Origin: an uncultured Mucispirillum sp.
Lineage (GTDB): Bacteria > Chrysiogenota > Deferribacteres > Deferribacterales > Mucispirillaceae
NCBI GenBank assembly: GCA_944325215.1
Contig: CALUZC010000007.1
Location: forward strand, 1-64,000
DNA: 64,000 nt
Direction: 5' to 3'
The translations under genes and the position numbers were made by a program. Of this stretch, positions 47,622 through 55,191 are shown piece after piece (position 1 is the first letter of the stretch; the number at the start of each line of letters is the position of its first letter). The notes below the pieces were generated by a model. It was not told where the DNA came from. It saw nothing but the letters and a program-made list of their open reading frames with translations, and did no database searches.

Positions 47622-47633
47622 TAAAGGTGATAT

Positions 47634-48263
47634 ATGAAAAAATTATTGTTATTATTTATTTTCATAACTGCTACAAACAGCTTTGGCTATAATGAACAAG
47701 ATATTGATTTATCTAACCATTCAAACCAGCATGGAGTTATTTTCCAAGCCTTAGATAAAAAGGAATACTATAAAAATATTACATACAGCACCATAAGGGA
47801 AAGTAAATGTTTAGGAGCCGATTATAAAACCATAAAAAGAACGGCTAATATTTTAAAGGAAAAAGAACAGCCTTTCTGGGTTTATAAATACTGCAAAAGC
47901 AGTGAATATGAATATAACACGACAAATATTATAGAAGCATATAACAGCTATCGTTTTGATTTAAATAAGCGTTTAATAAATATGAAAGAGTATCAAATAT
48001 TAGATAATATAGTATCATATCTTCCTGTAAATATAAAATCAGGGAGCAATTATTTATATTATCTTGGCATGAGAAATAATATTATAGAATGGCAGGATAA
48101 AAATAATGAGTTAAATATTACACTACCTATTATGTTTAGCGGCCTTATTACAAAAATGACATTGGAAAAAGATAAAGTAAAAGTATATGAAATATTTACA
48201 TATGACAGGCCTGACAATATGCCAAAAGAAAATGAAGGGTATAAAGATTTATTTGTTAAATAA
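47634..48263 (+). CDS. Exported hypothetical protein, third gene of the M23-like run
   Basis: 209 residues, signal peptide (KKLLLLFIFITATNSFGY), then a mature chain of ~190 residues with two cysteines (KCLGADY and KYCKSSE). No family is recognised. AAAGGTGAT precedes ATG 47634, 12 bases after the previous stop. Its proximity suggests a job with the peptidase and its coupled partner. Confidence 0.65.
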   Translation: MKKLLLLFIFITATNSFGYNEQDIDLSNHSNQHGVIFQALDKKEYYKNITYSTIRESKCLGADYKTIKRTANILKEKEQPFWVYKYCKSSEYEYNTTNIIEAYNSYRFDLNKRLINMKEYQILDNIVSYLPVNIKSGSNYLYYLGMRNNIIEWQDKNNELNITLPIMFSGLITKMTLEKDKVKVYEIFTYDRPDNMPKENEGYKDLFVK

Positions 48264-48428
48264 ATCATACAAATCATATTTATTATATTAATAAAACTAT
48301 TTTATATGTAACAATTTTTTAAATCTGAAAAGAGCTATCTATTTTATATTGTTCAAAAATTTTTCATAAAATAATTTGACTTATTATATTTAATAATGTA
48401 TAACTCCATATAAAAGGGGGATATATTT

Positions 48429-48680
48429 ATGCAGGATTTTTTATTTGATAAAGTTAATATTATACCAGAAGCTAAAAGAAGAAGCAGAAGCCGTGGTCGT
48501 GGTTTTTTCGGTGGTATATTATCAACAATTGGTGCTGTTATTATAATAATTTTGGCTGTAATAATGCTGCCTTTTATATTAATTAGAAATAGAAGAAACC
48601 CTTCCAATGATGCATTAATAAACGATAATAATATTAATAATACTCAAAGTCATAATGATAAGATAAATCTAAAAAAATAA
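48429..48680 (+). CDS. Small single-membrane-segment protein
   Basis: 83 residues: a strongly basic stretch (KRRSRSRGRGFF), one membrane helix (GAVIIIILAVIMLPFILI), then an Asn-rich tail. AAGGGGG lies about ten bases before ATG. The function is unknown. It ends before a strong terminator, so it is separate from the lysis cassette. Confidence 0.6.
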   Translation: MQDFLFDKVNIIPEAKRRSRSRGRGFFGGILSTIGAVIIIILAVIMLPFILIRNRRNPSNDALINDNNINNTQSHNDKINLKK

Positions 48681-48713
48681 CATCTACTTATATTCTCATG
48701 ATATTAAACCAAT

Positions 48714-48745
48714 AAACCACCTAAAATTTAGGTGGTTTTTCTTTT
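48714..48745 (+). terminator. Terminator before the lysis cassette
   Basis: AAACCACCTAAA and TTTAGGTGGTTT (48714-48738) form a 12-bp stem with a one-base centre, followed by a T-rich tail. Confidence 0.88.
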
Positions 48746-48818
48746 TTCTGACATATGGGACAAAACGGACATAGTATATTTTGCTACTGCTATAAATAGT
48801 AGTAAAGCAGGAGGCAAA

Positions 48819-49187
48819 ATGGATAAAATTTATACAGGAATTATAGTCGTTCTTGTTATCATAATTATTTCTTTATCTACTTATATGCTGATTAAATCAG
48901 GAATATATAAAAATATGATTAATGAACTGCAAACAGAAAATAAGTCATTAATTACAAGGTTAAGTAGTGCAGAAAGCTATATTGATATACAGAATTTAAA
49001 AATATCAGAACACAGTAAGAATATGGAAAAAGCAGAAGAAATATACACATTAAAAATAAAATCAATAAATGAAAAATATTCTGCTTTAGAAAAAAAATAT
49101 AAAAATATCAGCTTACTACAGTGTAATGAAGTATTAAAGATAATAGATAATAACCAACGGAGGTATATATATGGTTACACAGATTAA
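48819..49187 (+). CDS. Inner-membrane spanin-like (Rz-like) protein
   Basis: ATG 48819 with GGAGG upstream; the longer ORF start at 48732 lies within the terminator. 122 residues: a membrane helix (~5-26) then a long heptad-patterned coiled coil (INELQTENKSLITRLSSAES... ISEHSKNMEKAEEIYTLKI). This is the layout of phage i-spanins, which span the periplasm. It overlaps the next gene by 17 bases, as Rz/Rz1 pairs often do. Sequence similarity is not strong by eye; the call is from topology and neighbours. Confidence 0.65.
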   Translation: MDKIYTGIIVVLVIIIISLSTYMLIKSGIYKNMINELQTENKSLITRLSSAESYIDIQNLKISEHSKNMEKAEEIYTLKIKSINEKYSALEKKYKNISLLQCNEVLKIIDNNQRRYIYGYTD

Positions 49188-49578
49188 AGAAACAGTAAAA
49201 AAATTATATGAAAAAATAAAAGAAAAAATAATGAAACTATATGAAGTTATAAAAAATTTCATAAAAAATACAGCAGAAGATTTTTCAATAATTGATGTAG
49301 AAGAAGGGCAGGCTCGCTGGAGTTTTAACTGGTGGGTTCAAAAAAGTTTTAAGTGGATAACAGCCATTATTCTTGCAGCAGCCGCTCTTTTTATATGGGG
49401 CTGTTCTACACATAATGGCAGTGTAAAGTATTACCCTGTTAATATTCCTGTAAGCTGTCAAATAGATATGCCTGAAAAGCCAGTATATAGTGAAAATATT
49501 GTTGTTACAAATTTAAGTATTTTATCATACGCTTCAAAGTTGGAATCAGCCTTAAAAGCGTGCAGAGGTGATAAATGA
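49171..49578 (+). CDS. Outer-membrane spanin-like (Rz1-like) lipoprotein
   Basis: 135 residues. A hydrophobic helix ending ALFIWGC provides a lipobox-like cysteine at ~residue 78, and the downstream part (YYPVNIPVSCQIDMPEKPVY... NLSILSYASKLESALKACRGDK) matches the usual end of o-spanin-type proteins, where a short helix with a final Cys follows a proline-rich region. Unusually, ~58 residues of charged amphipathic sequence precede the hydrophobic segment; an internal ATG at 49231 would shorten it by 20. It overlaps the holin gene by four bases. Confidence 0.6.
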   Translation: MVTQIKETVKKLYEKIKEKIMKLYEVIKNFIKNTAEDFSIIDVEEGQARWSFNWWVQKSFKWITAIILAAAALFIWGCSTHNGSVKYYPVNIPVSCQIDMPEKPVYSENIVVTNLSILSYASKLESALKACRGDK

Positions 49579-49910
49579 TAGAGAAAGCATTTAATTTATC
49601 TGCAGAAATATGGCAATGGATATGGCTGTTTTTAGTATCTTTTACAGGTGGTGTGGTAGGTTTTATTACAAAAATATCACCTACATTAAAAGGGCGTTCT
49701 TTTCGTTCTAAATTTGCCGCTCTTTGCATGGGTATGATAAACAGTATGTTTATAGCATATATTAGCTATGAAATATTATTAAGTGTTATTGATAATCATG
49801 GTCTTGCAGTAGCACTTTCAGGTATGGCAGCATTTACAGGAACAGACCTTTTAATCATAACGCAAAATAAAATTGTAGAACTTGTAAAAAGAAAAATTGA
49901 TAATATATAG
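49575..49910 (+). CDS. Phage holin-like protein
   Basis: 111 residues with three membrane segments (~12-32, 45-70, 75-92) and a charged C-terminus (KNKIVELVKRKIDNI), as in class I/III small holins. The block ALSGMAAFTGTDLLIITQN resembles the LydA/HP1-type holin end. Holins open the inner membrane for the endolysin. Overlaps the spanin-like gene by four bases. Its stop is eight bases before a truncated copy of the endolysin start. Confidence 0.7.
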   Translation: MIEKAFNLSAEIWQWIWLFLVSFTGGVVGFITKISPTLKGRSFRSKFAALCMGMINSMFIAYISYEILLSVIDNHGLAVALSGMAAFTGTDLLIITQNKIVELVKRKIDNI

Positions 49911-49917
49911 GGGGGGA

Positions 49918-49962
49918 ATGTTTAAATTATCAACACTATCCCAAGCAAAATTAAATACTTGT
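49918..49962 (+). repeat. 45-bp direct repeat, left copy
   Basis: It matches 50155-50199 with one mismatch (C versus T at the 24th base). The two flank a 192-base insertion. Confidence 0.92.
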
Positions 49963-49977
49963 ATTATAAAACAATAA
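49918..49977 (+). pseudogene. Truncated duplicate of the endolysin 5' end
   Basis: ATG 49918 has a GGGGGGG ribosome binding site and encodes MFKLSTLSQAKLNTC, identical to the intact endolysin's first 15 residues, then diverges (IIKQ) and stops at 49975-49977. The DNA match is 45 bases with one C/T mismatch. A structured repeat element follows, separating the truncated from the intact copy. Confidence 0.88.
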
Positions 49978-49978
49978 C

Positions 49979-50005
49979 AAAAAATCTGTCCGTAGATTTT
50001 TTGTT
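49979..50005 (+). terminator. Terminator-like hairpin between holin and endolysin
   Basis: AAAAAATCT (49979-49987), loop GTCCGT, AGATTTTTT (49994-50002), then GTTT. It lies inside the inserted segment and may stop transcription from the spanin-holin part. Confidence 0.6.
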
Positions 50006-50037
50006 TAGGCGAGCTTATGAAATAAATTCATTTAATA

Positions 50038-50131
50038 TCCAGCCACTTTTTCTATTTCCTACGCTACTCGCTAGGGAAAAAGTGTCCTCGCATAAAACGC
50101 TCGTCTTACTAAAGAGCCACTTCCTGTGGCT
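50038..50131. repeat. Dispersed structured repeat element, copy A
   Basis: It starts TCCAGCCAC; the stem CACTTTTTC (50044-50052) pairs with GAAAAAGTG (50076-50084). It then has TCCTCGCA...CGCTCGTC to 50105 and a hairpin AGCCAC-TTCCT-GTGGCT (50115-50131). Copy B at 32625-32724 has the same plan; the changed position in stem 1 is compensated on the other arm. Confidence 0.82.
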
Positions 50132-50154
50132 GGAAAAAAAGTAATGGAGGAAAA

Positions 50155-50199
50155 ATGTTTAAATTATCAACACTATCTCAAGCAAAATTAAATACTTGT
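50155..50199 (+). repeat. 45-bp direct repeat, right copy
   Basis: It forms the start of the intact endolysin gene and matches 49918-49962 with one mismatch. Confidence 0.92.
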
Positions 50200-50520
50200 C
50201 ATAGTGATTTAATATTATTGATAAATGAAGTAGCAAAAACAGAAAAATGTGCTGTTATATGTGGTCATCGTGGAAAAGCAGAGCAGGAAAAAGCGTATAA
50301 TAGTGGTACAAGTCGTGCAAAATGGGGGCAGTCAAAACATAATCAAATGCCGTCTTTAGCAGTAGATGTAGTGCCCCTGCCTTTAGACTGGGATAATATA
50401 GAAAGTTTTGAAAAACTTGGTAATATTATTATGGAAAAAGCAAAAGAACTTAAAATAAATATTAAATGGGGCAGAGACTTTACAAAACTAAAGGATTACC
50501 CACACTTTGAACTGGTATAA
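50155..50520 (+). CDS. M15-family endolysin (L,D-peptidase type)
   Basis: 121 residues. Zinc ligands of M15C peptidases are in place: H62 (QSKHN), D71 (AVDVVPLP) and H117 (PHFEL), and GHRGKAEQEKAYNSGTSRA is the usual loop. It resembles the L-alanyl-D-glutamate peptidase endolysins of phages. There is no signal peptide, so a holin is needed; one lies just upstream. TGGAGG precedes the ATG. An insertion has separated it from the holin gene and left a 45-bp duplicate of its beginning. Confidence 0.85.
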   Translation: MFKLSTLSQAKLNTCHSDLILLINEVAKTEKCAVICGHRGKAEQEKAYNSGTSRAKWGQSKHNQMPSLAVDVVPLPLDWDNIESFEKLGNIIMEKAKELKINIKWGRDFTKLKDYPHFELV

Positions 50521-50542
50521 TATAACTGGTATAATATAAAGG

Positions 50543-50587
50543 GTGCTTAAAGCTATATAAATATTAGTTTTAAGCACTTTTTTTATT
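50543..50587 (+). terminator. Terminator after the endolysin gene
   Basis: GTGCTTAAA (50543-50551) pairs with TTTAAGCAC (50569-50577), followed by eight T. Just before it, a short direct repeat CTGGTATAATATAA occurs twice (50514-50539). Confidence 0.8.
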
Positions 50588-50676
50588 TTAACATATTTAT
50601 TTCTAATGTTAAAATATATGAACTTATTTCTTGTATAAAATATCCTAAACTATTATATACTTATCTATATAATTAT

Positions 50677-50724
50677 TTGACAATGTATAGAAATATGTCC
50701 ACATTTATGATAATTTCTATTGTC
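50677..50724 (+). promoter_or_regulatory. Possible operator upstream of the RND pump genes
   Basis: GACAAT-GTAT-AGAAAT (50679-50694) and ATTTCTATTGTC (50713-50724) form a bulged inverted repeat overlapping a TTGACA at 50677-50682. No good -10 was found at the right spacing. A local repressor gene is not next to the pump. Confidence 0.35.
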
Positions 50725-50796
50725 CATTTTTAAAAAATATGTTTAGAATAAAAACCTTAATATTTTTGCGTATTAATATTATTTTGGAGTTAATTT

Positions 50797-51981
50797 ATGA
50801 AAAAACAGCGTATTACAAAAGTGTTATTGATGTTGATTGTTTTAACAGCTTTTTTTTCTGGCTGTAAAAAACAGGAGGAACAGCCAAAAACTATGCCTCC
50901 TACCATTGTTTCTTTAATGACAGTTGAGCAAAAAGATACACCATTTAGAGCCGAGTATGTAGGTATTACAGAAGGTTCAAAAGCCGTTGAAGTTCGTGCC
51001 CAAGTAGGTGGTATTTTAAGGCAGCGCCATTACAGAGAAGGTCAGTATGTAAATTTTGGTGATGTGCTTTTTACTATTGAATCAGATACATACGAAGCAG
51101 CATTAAAAACTGCTCAAGGTAATCTTGATATGGCTAGAGCTCAGCTTAGGCAGGCAAAATTAGATTATGACAGATATCAAAATCTATACAAAACAAATTC
51201 TATTAGTAAAAAAGATTATGATGCAGCCTTAGCAGCTTATGAGTCAGCAAAAGCCCAAGTAGAAACTGCACAAGGAACATTAAGTGATTCTAAAATACGC
51301 CTTGGTTATACAAACGTTATTGCTCCAGTATCAGGCTATACTAGTAAAGCTAACTTTACTGAAGGTAACTTAATTTCTACAACAACTACTACACCTTTAA
51401 CAGTGATTAACCAAATAGACCCAATTTATGTTAATTTTTCTATTCCTGCTACAACTATGACGCAGCTTAGGCTGCTTGCCCTTGATGGTAAAGTTAAAGC
51501 AGATGATAATTTAACATCTACAGTATATACTGCGGATAAAACTAAATATCCAGAAAGTGGAAAAGTTATATTTTTTGATAAAATAATCACAGCTTCTACT
51601 GGTGATATTAAAATAAAAGCTGAATTTCCAAACCCTGTTACAGCACTTTTGCCAGGTCAGTATGTTAGAGCTACTCTTGATGGTTTCACACTTACCAATG
51701 CAATAGTTATACCACAAAAAGCTATTGTTCAAAGGCAAGGCAAACAGTTTGTAATAGTAGTGGAAAATATGCAAAATGGTGTTGGCCAGCCAAAATTTGT
51801 TCCAGTTGATTTAGGTATAAATATGGGCAATTATTTTCTAGTAAATAGTGGTTTGAAAGCAGGTGATGTAATTGTTGTAGAAGGAAGCAATAAAATTATG
51901 AGTGAAAAAGGCACTGTAATGGACGCTAAAACTATGCAGCAAAAAATGTCTGCAGGGCAGCAACAGCAACAAGCTAAATAA
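50797..51981 (+). CDS. RND efflux periplasmic adaptor (AcrA/MexA type)
   Basis: 394 residues. The lipoprotein signal ends FFSGC (Cys23). In order: the lipoyl-like half motif VRAQVGGILRQRHYREGQYV, a coiled-coil hairpin (~95-165, with ALKTAQGNLDMARAQLRQAK), the second lipoyl half IRLGYTNVIAPVSGY, the beta-barrel and the membrane-proximal domain (LDGFTLTNAIVIPQKAIVQRQG). It joins the inner-membrane pump to an outer-membrane TolC-type duct. GGAG lies nine bases before the ATG; the pump gene follows after 13 bases. Confidence 0.93.
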   Translation: MKKQRITKVLLMLIVLTAFFSGCKKQEEQPKTMPPTIVSLMTVEQKDTPFRAEYVGITEGSKAVEVRAQVGGILRQRHYREGQYVNFGDVLFTIESDTYEAALKTAQGNLDMARAQLRQAKLDYDRYQNLYKTNSISKKDYDAALAAYESAKAQVETAQGTLSDSKIRLGYTNVIAPVSGYTSKANFTEGNLISTTTTTPLTVINQIDPIYVNFSIPATTMTQLRLLALDGKVKADDNLTSTVYTADKTKYPESGKVIFFDKIITASTGDIKIKAEFPNPVTALLPGQYVRATLDGFTLTNAIVIPQKAIVQRQGKQFVIVVENMQNGVGQPKFVPVDLGINMGNYFLVNSGLKAGDVIVVEGSNKIMSEKGTVMDAKTMQQKMSAGQQQQQAK

Positions 51982-51994
51982 TTAAGGAAATAAT

Positions 51995-54900
51995 ATGAAT
52001 AATAATGAAGAAATTAAAGCAGGTTTTTTTATACAAAGACCTATTTTCGCAACGGTTATATCTATTATCATTACCCTTGTAGGTTTAATTGCTATACAAG
52101 TTTTACCAATAGAGCGTTATCCAAACTTAACGCCACCACAAGTATCAGTTTCTGCAAACTATAACGGTGCCGATGCTGAAACTATTGCTCAAAATGTGGC
52201 TTCCATATTAGAAAGCCAGATTTTTGGTGTAGAAGATATGATATATATGAACTCTGTATCATCAAGTGCAGGGTATGTAAATGTTACAGTTACTTTTGCC
52301 ATTGGAACAGATCCTGATTTGGCAACCATTAACGTTAATAACAAAGTGCAGACAGCTCTTGCAAGGCTCCCAACAGAAGTGCAGCAGTTAGGTATTACAG
52401 TTACAAAACGTAACCCATCTATGCTTATGCTTGTATCATTAGTATCTGTTGATAACAGTTACAGTAAAGCATACCTTGCAAACTATGCATCATTAAACGT
52501 AGTTGATGAGTTAAAGCAGGTTAGTGGTGTAGGTGAAGTTAGTTTATTTGGTAAAGATGATTACTCTATTCGTGTATGGCTTGACCCTAATAAGCTTGCT
52601 TATTATAACCTTATACCAGCAGATGTGGCAAATGTTATTCGCTCTCAAAATGCTCAGTTTGCAGCAGGTTCTTTAGGTGCTGCTCCAATGGAAGGAAAAG
52701 CTGATGTTTACTGGCAGGTTCTTCCACCTGTAAGGTATAGCACACCAGAAGAATTTGGTGAGATTATAGTGCGTTCTAATTCTGATGGCTCATCATTAAG
52801 GTTAAAAGATATAGCAAGAATAGAGTTAGGTGCAGAAACATATGGTGTAGAAAGCCGTTATAATGGTCAAATGGCTACGGCTATGGCTATATATTTATCC
52901 CCTGATGCAAATGCCCTTGCAACAGCCAATGCTGTTAAAGCAAGAGTGGAAGAGCTTTCTAAAAACTTCCCTGACGGTATAGAGCACAGGTTTATTTTCG
53001 ATAATACAAAATTTATTGTAGTTTCTATTAAAGAAGTAGTTAAAACATTAATAGAAGCATTAATATTAGTTGTAATTATTGTGTATGTTTTCCTGCAAAG
53101 CTGGCGGGCTACATTAATTCCTTCCATTGCAGTTCCAGTATCTATTATAGGAACATTTGCAGGTATGTATGCATTAGGATTTTCTATTAATATATTAACT
53201 ATGTTTGCTATGGTTCTTGCTATTGGTATGGTGGTAGATGATGCTATTATCGTTGTTGAAAATGTAGAACGGCTTATGGCAACAGGTTTATCAGTTAGGC
53301 AGGCAACAGCAAAAGCTATGAATGAGGTAACACGTCCTGTTATTGCGGTTGTGCTTGTTTTATCTGCCGTATTTATTCCAGTTGCATTTATGGGTGGTTT
53401 AGCAGGTGTTATGTATAAGCAGTTTGCCATAACCATTGTAATATCAGTTGTAATTTCTGGTATTGTAGCATTAACATTTACTCCAGCATTATGTATGCTT
53501 TTACTAAAACATGGTAAAGAACATAAACATATATTCCATCGTGGGTTTAACAAAGGTTTTGAGTTTATGACTCAAGGTTATCTGCATGGTGTTAAATTTA
53601 TACTTCGTAATAATATTATTGCATTAGTTATGTTTGGTGCTACATTAGGTGGTATTGGTTATTTATTTACTCACATTCCAACAGGGCTTGTTCCTAGTGA
53701 AGACCAAGGGGTAGTTATTGCCTTTGTTCAGCTTCCAGACGGAACTGCTATTGATAGAACTGCAAAATATATGGAAAATTTTGCTAATAAATTAAAGCAG
53801 GACCCATCAGTTGAAGGCTTTATGGCTTTAGCTGGTTTTGATATGCTTGCAAGTTCTGTTCGTCCAAATTCTGGTGCTGCATTTATTGACTTAAAGCACT
53901 GGGACGAAAGGAAAACTAAAGAGTTATCATCAGATGAATTAGTTAAAAGAATTGGTGCAATGGGATATATGACACCAGAAGGTGTAAGCTTTGCATTTAA
54001 CCCATCTCCAATACCTGGTATGGGTGCAACTGGTGGTTTTGAAATGTGGATACAAAACAGAACAGGTGACAGCACAGATAAACTTTACCAATATGCAATG
54101 CAGATTGTAGCAGCTGCCAGTCAGCGTCCTGAACTTACTGGTGTTAGAACAACTATGAGTATTACAGCACCACAGTTACAGCTTGAAGTAGATAAAGAAA
54201 AAGCGCTTGCAATGGGTGTTTCAATATCTGATATTTTTTCAGTGCTTTCTGCCACTTTTGGTCAGTCATATGTAAATGACTTTAATCTTTACGGCAGGTC
54301 ATATAAAGTGTATGCTCAAGCAGATGCAGAATATCGTTCTACTCCTAGTGATTTAGAAAAATTATATGTTAGAAGTGGTAATGGTGATATGGTGCCACTT
54401 GCTGCTATGGTATCATATACTGAAAAAGGCGGGGCATACGTTATAGAAAGATATAATAACTTCCCTGCTACTAAAATTATTGGTAATGCAAGTGCAGGAT
54501 ACAGCTCAGGTGAAGCAATGGCTGCAATTGAGCAGGTAGCTAAAGAGATACTTCCACGTGATTACACACTAGGCTGGTCTGGGCAGGCTTATCAGGAAAG
54601 AGTATCTTCAGGCAGCACTGTTACAGTATTTGTTCTTGCTATGATTATGGTATTTTTAATATTAGCAGCACAATATGAAAGCTGGTCACTACCGTTTGCA
54701 GTTGTTATTTCTATTCCGTTTGCAGCTTTAGGTGCAGGGCTTGCAACATATTTAAAAGGATTTTCCAACGATATTTATTTCCAAGTGGCTCTTGTTACAC
54801 TTGTTGGTTTAGCAGCAAAAAATGCCATATTAATAGTAGAGTTTGCCGTTGAAAGATACAGAGCAGGTGGCTGCACATTAGAAGAAGCAGCCTTTACTGG

Positions 54901-55138
54901 TGCACAGCTTAGGTTTAGGCCAATTATTATGACATCTTTAGCATTTATTTTTGGAACAATTCCACTGGCAGTAAGTACAGGTGCAGGGGCAGCAAGCCGT
55001 AATGTATTAGGTATTGCAGTTGTAGGTGGTATGATATTTGCAACCATACTGCTGCCGCTTTTTGTCCCATTTTTCTTTAAATGGATTATGTGGATTTCAT
55101 TAAAACTTTTCCCATCAAGAAAGGAAGAAATAGAATAA
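51995..55138 (+). CDS. RND multidrug efflux pump (AcrB/HAE1 type)
   Basis: 1047 residues, full family length. The N-terminus FIQRPIFATVISIIITLVGL and the fourth membrane helix with GMVVDDAIIVVENVERLM (the proton-relay aspartate pair) are present, as are the second repeat's membrane block and the end. Large periplasmic loops lie after TM1 and TM7. It exports hydrophobic or amphiphilic compounds with proton influx. No TolC gene is in the window, so the outer-membrane partner must be elsewhere. Confidence 0.95.
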   Translation: MNNNEEIKAGFFIQRPIFATVISIIITLVGLIAIQVLPIERYPNLTPPQVSVSANYNGADAETIAQNVASILESQIFGVEDMIYMNSVSSSAGYVNVTVTFAIGTDPDLATINVNNKVQTALARLPTEVQQLGITVTKRNPSMLMLVSLVSVDNSYSKAYLANYASLNVVDELKQVSGVGEVSLFGKDDYSIRVWLDPNKLAYYNLIPADVANVIRSQNAQFAAGSLGAAPMEGKADVYWQVLPPVRYSTPEEFGEIIVRSNSDGSSLRLKDIARIELGAETYGVESRYNGQMATAMAIYLSPDANALATANAVKARVEELSKNFPDGIEHRFIFDNTKFIVVSIKEVVKTLIEALILVVIIVYVFLQSWRATLIPSIAVPVSIIGTFAGMYALGFSINILTMFAMVLAIGMVVDDAIIVVENVERLMATGLSVRQATAKAMNEVTRPVIAVVLVLSAVFIPVAFMGGLAGVMYKQFAITIVISVVISGIVALTFTPALCMLLLKHGKEHKHIFHRGFNKGFEFMTQGYLHGVKFILRNNIIALVMFGATLGGIGYLFTHIPTGLVPSEDQGVVIAFVQLPDGTAIDRTAKYMENFANKLKQDPSVEGFMALAGFDMLASSVRPNSGAAFIDLKHWDERKTKELSSDELVKRIGAMGYMTPEGVSFAFNPSPIPGMGATGGFEMWIQNRTGDSTDKLYQYAMQIVAAASQRPELTGVRTTMSITAPQLQLEVDKEKALAMGVSISDIFSVLSATFGQSYVNDFNLYGRSYKVYAQADAEYRSTPSDLEKLYVRSGNGDMVPLAAMVSYTEKGGAYVIERYNNFPATKIIGNASAGYSSGEAMAAIEQVAKEILPRDYTLGWSGQAYQERVSSGSTVTVFVLAMIMVFLILAAQYESWSLPFAVVISIPFAALGAGLATYLKGFSNDIYFQVALVTLVGLAAKNAILIVEFAVERYRAGGCTLEEAAFTGAQLRFRPIIMTSLAFIFGTIPLAVSTGAGAASRNVLGIAVVGGMIFATILLPLFVPFFFKWIMWISLKLFPSRKEEIE

Positions 55139-55143
55139 ATTAA

Positions 55144-55166
55144 AACCCCCTGCTAGACAGGGGGTT
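55144..55166. terminator. Hairpin between convergent RND and nitroreductase genes
   Basis: AACCCCCTG, loop CTAGA, CAGGGGGTT: a 9-bp GC-rich stem. On the minus strand it is followed by TTTAATTT, so it best ends the nitroreductase gene; on the plus strand the tail is not T-rich. Confidence 0.75.
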
Positions 55167-55191
55167 ACTTGCTTCAAAAATAAAAATTATT

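Noticed and set aside
49959-50144. ORF of 61 codons between the two endolysin starts
   Set aside because: It covers hairpins and the structured repeat, lacks a Shine-Dalgarno, and resembles no protein; the element is better explained as noncoding.
52867-53553. Long minus-strand ORF (228 codons) antisense to the RND pump gene
   Set aside because: It is a shadow of the strongly conserved pump sequence and lacks a start signal.
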